Origin: Lachnospiraceae bacterium
GTDB taxonomy: Bacteria; Bacillota; Clostridia; Lachnospirales; Lachnospiraceae
DNA: 5,788 bases
Reading direction: 5' to 3'
Assembly: GCA_020860745.1 (NCBI GenBank)
Contig: JAJBTR010000147.1
Coordinates: 1-5,788, forward strand
Part shown: positions 5,477 to 5,788 of the stretch, in pieces
Layout of the letters: each line of letters begins with the position of its first letter
How positions within the stretch are numbered: the stretch's first letter is position 1
Translations under genes and position numbers: made by a program
Notes under the pieces: model-generated
The model's database searches: none
What the model saw: only the letters and a program-made list of their open reading frames with translations
What the model was told of the DNA's origin: nothing

Positions 5477-5788
5477 ATGGGCAATCGATCAATTAAAAAA
5501 AGAAAATATATTGCGGTAAAAATCAGGCTGGCTTCGCCTCTTAGTGTATCCGACGTGACAGATGAGGCAACGGATGCGGATGTGCTGGTCAATGGCAGCG
5601 GCGAGGTTTTCGTTCCGGGGACGTCGCTGGCCGGGGCGATGCGAAATCAACTCGATTTACAGAAAGCAGAGAGAGGAATGATGGGATACTCCAGGGGGAA
5701 AGAGGGGAGAATGAGCGCGCTGTATTTGTCCGAGCTTTACTTTGAAAACCCGGTGGGGGAATCGTGTTGTCCTACACAACCGGCAGTT
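5477..5788 (+). CDS. Csm3/Cas7-like RAMP protein, 5' part only
   Basis: The first 104 residues are visible; the gene runs off the window. A basic N-terminus (MGNRSIKKRK) leads into the first RAMP strand YIAVKIRLASPLSVSD. Next come ATDADVLVNGSG and FVPGTSLAGAMRNQL, the Cas7-family IPG-x-LKG element. Asp33 in TDADV sits where Csm3 carries the aspartate that cuts target RNA. GRMSALYLSELYFENPV follows, a segment common in Csm3-like proteins of type III-D-like loci. In the complex such subunits multimerise along the crRNA and cleave bound RNA at regular steps. It is adjacent to the fused RAMP gene with zero spacing. The last 11 residues (GESCCPTQPAV) do not look like the family, where a VRDGV-type segment is expected, and a run of five G at 5755-5759 may hide a frameshift. 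Confidence 0.85.
   Translation, partial: MGNRSIKKRKYIAVKIRLASPLSVSDVTDEATDADVLVNGSGEVFVPGTSLAGAMRNQLDLQKAERGMMGYSRGKEGRMSALYLSELYFENPVGESCCPTQPAV

Noticed and set aside
5766..5780. A small inverted repeat GTTGT-CCTAC-ACAAC near the window end
   Set aside because: It has only five base pairs, lies within coding sequence and is not followed by a T run, so it is not a terminator.
1..5788. A CRISPR repeat-spacer array or cas1/cas2 adaptation genes
   Set aside because: I found no regularly spaced direct repeats of 25-40 bases and no Cas1, Cas2 or Cas6 motif in any frame.

Overview
The window holds the 5' part of a type III CRISPR-Cas operon on the + strand, most like subtype III-D. The likely host is a low-to-mid GC Gram-positive anaerobe, probably a Clostridia/Lachnospiraceae-type Bacillota. 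That host guess rests on strong AGGAGG ribosome binding sites, tightly packed and overlapping genes, and the look of the protein families. I see no CRISPR array, tRNA, rRNA or transposase.

Layout. (1) Positions about 41-1639 carry a broken gene for a TM1812/Csx1-Csm6-type ancillary effector: an N-terminal CARF sensor followed by a C-terminal HEPN ribonuclease with an RNKVMH (Rx4H) motif. All pieces lie in one frame but are interrupted. There is no usable start codon where the ribosome binding site demands one, a disturbed segment around 285-314 has two stops, and an in-frame TAA at 1298-1300 separates CARF from HEPN. (2) A 79-base spacer (1640-1718) follows; with the end of the preceding gene it contains a possible promoter and ends in a perfect ribosome binding site. 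(3) cas10 (1737-3317) lacks the HD nuclease domain but keeps palm motifs DGNNMG and AGDD. Its best ribosome binding site points to an ATG at 1719 that is stopped by TAG two codons later. (4) A 720-residue protein (3314-5476) fuses a Cas7/Csm3-like RAMP to a Csx10/Cas5-like region and ends in a predominantly helical tail, a Cas7-Cas5-(possibly Cas11) arrangement. (5) A Csm3/Cas7-like RAMP gene starts at 5477 with no gap and runs off the window.

Working together. The expected logic of such a system is that Cas10, the Csx10-like protein and several Cas7-like subunits form a crRNA-guided RNA-targeting complex. Target binding would activate Cas10 to make cyclic oligoadenylate, which CARF-HEPN proteins sense to become RNases. 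Here the complex genes look intact and translationally coupled while the effector looks decayed. The effector region is also clearly more AT-rich than the complex genes, which suggests a separately acquired module. The most interesting points are the accumulation of lesions in the toxic effector and at the cas10 start, and the architecture of the large fused RAMP protein.
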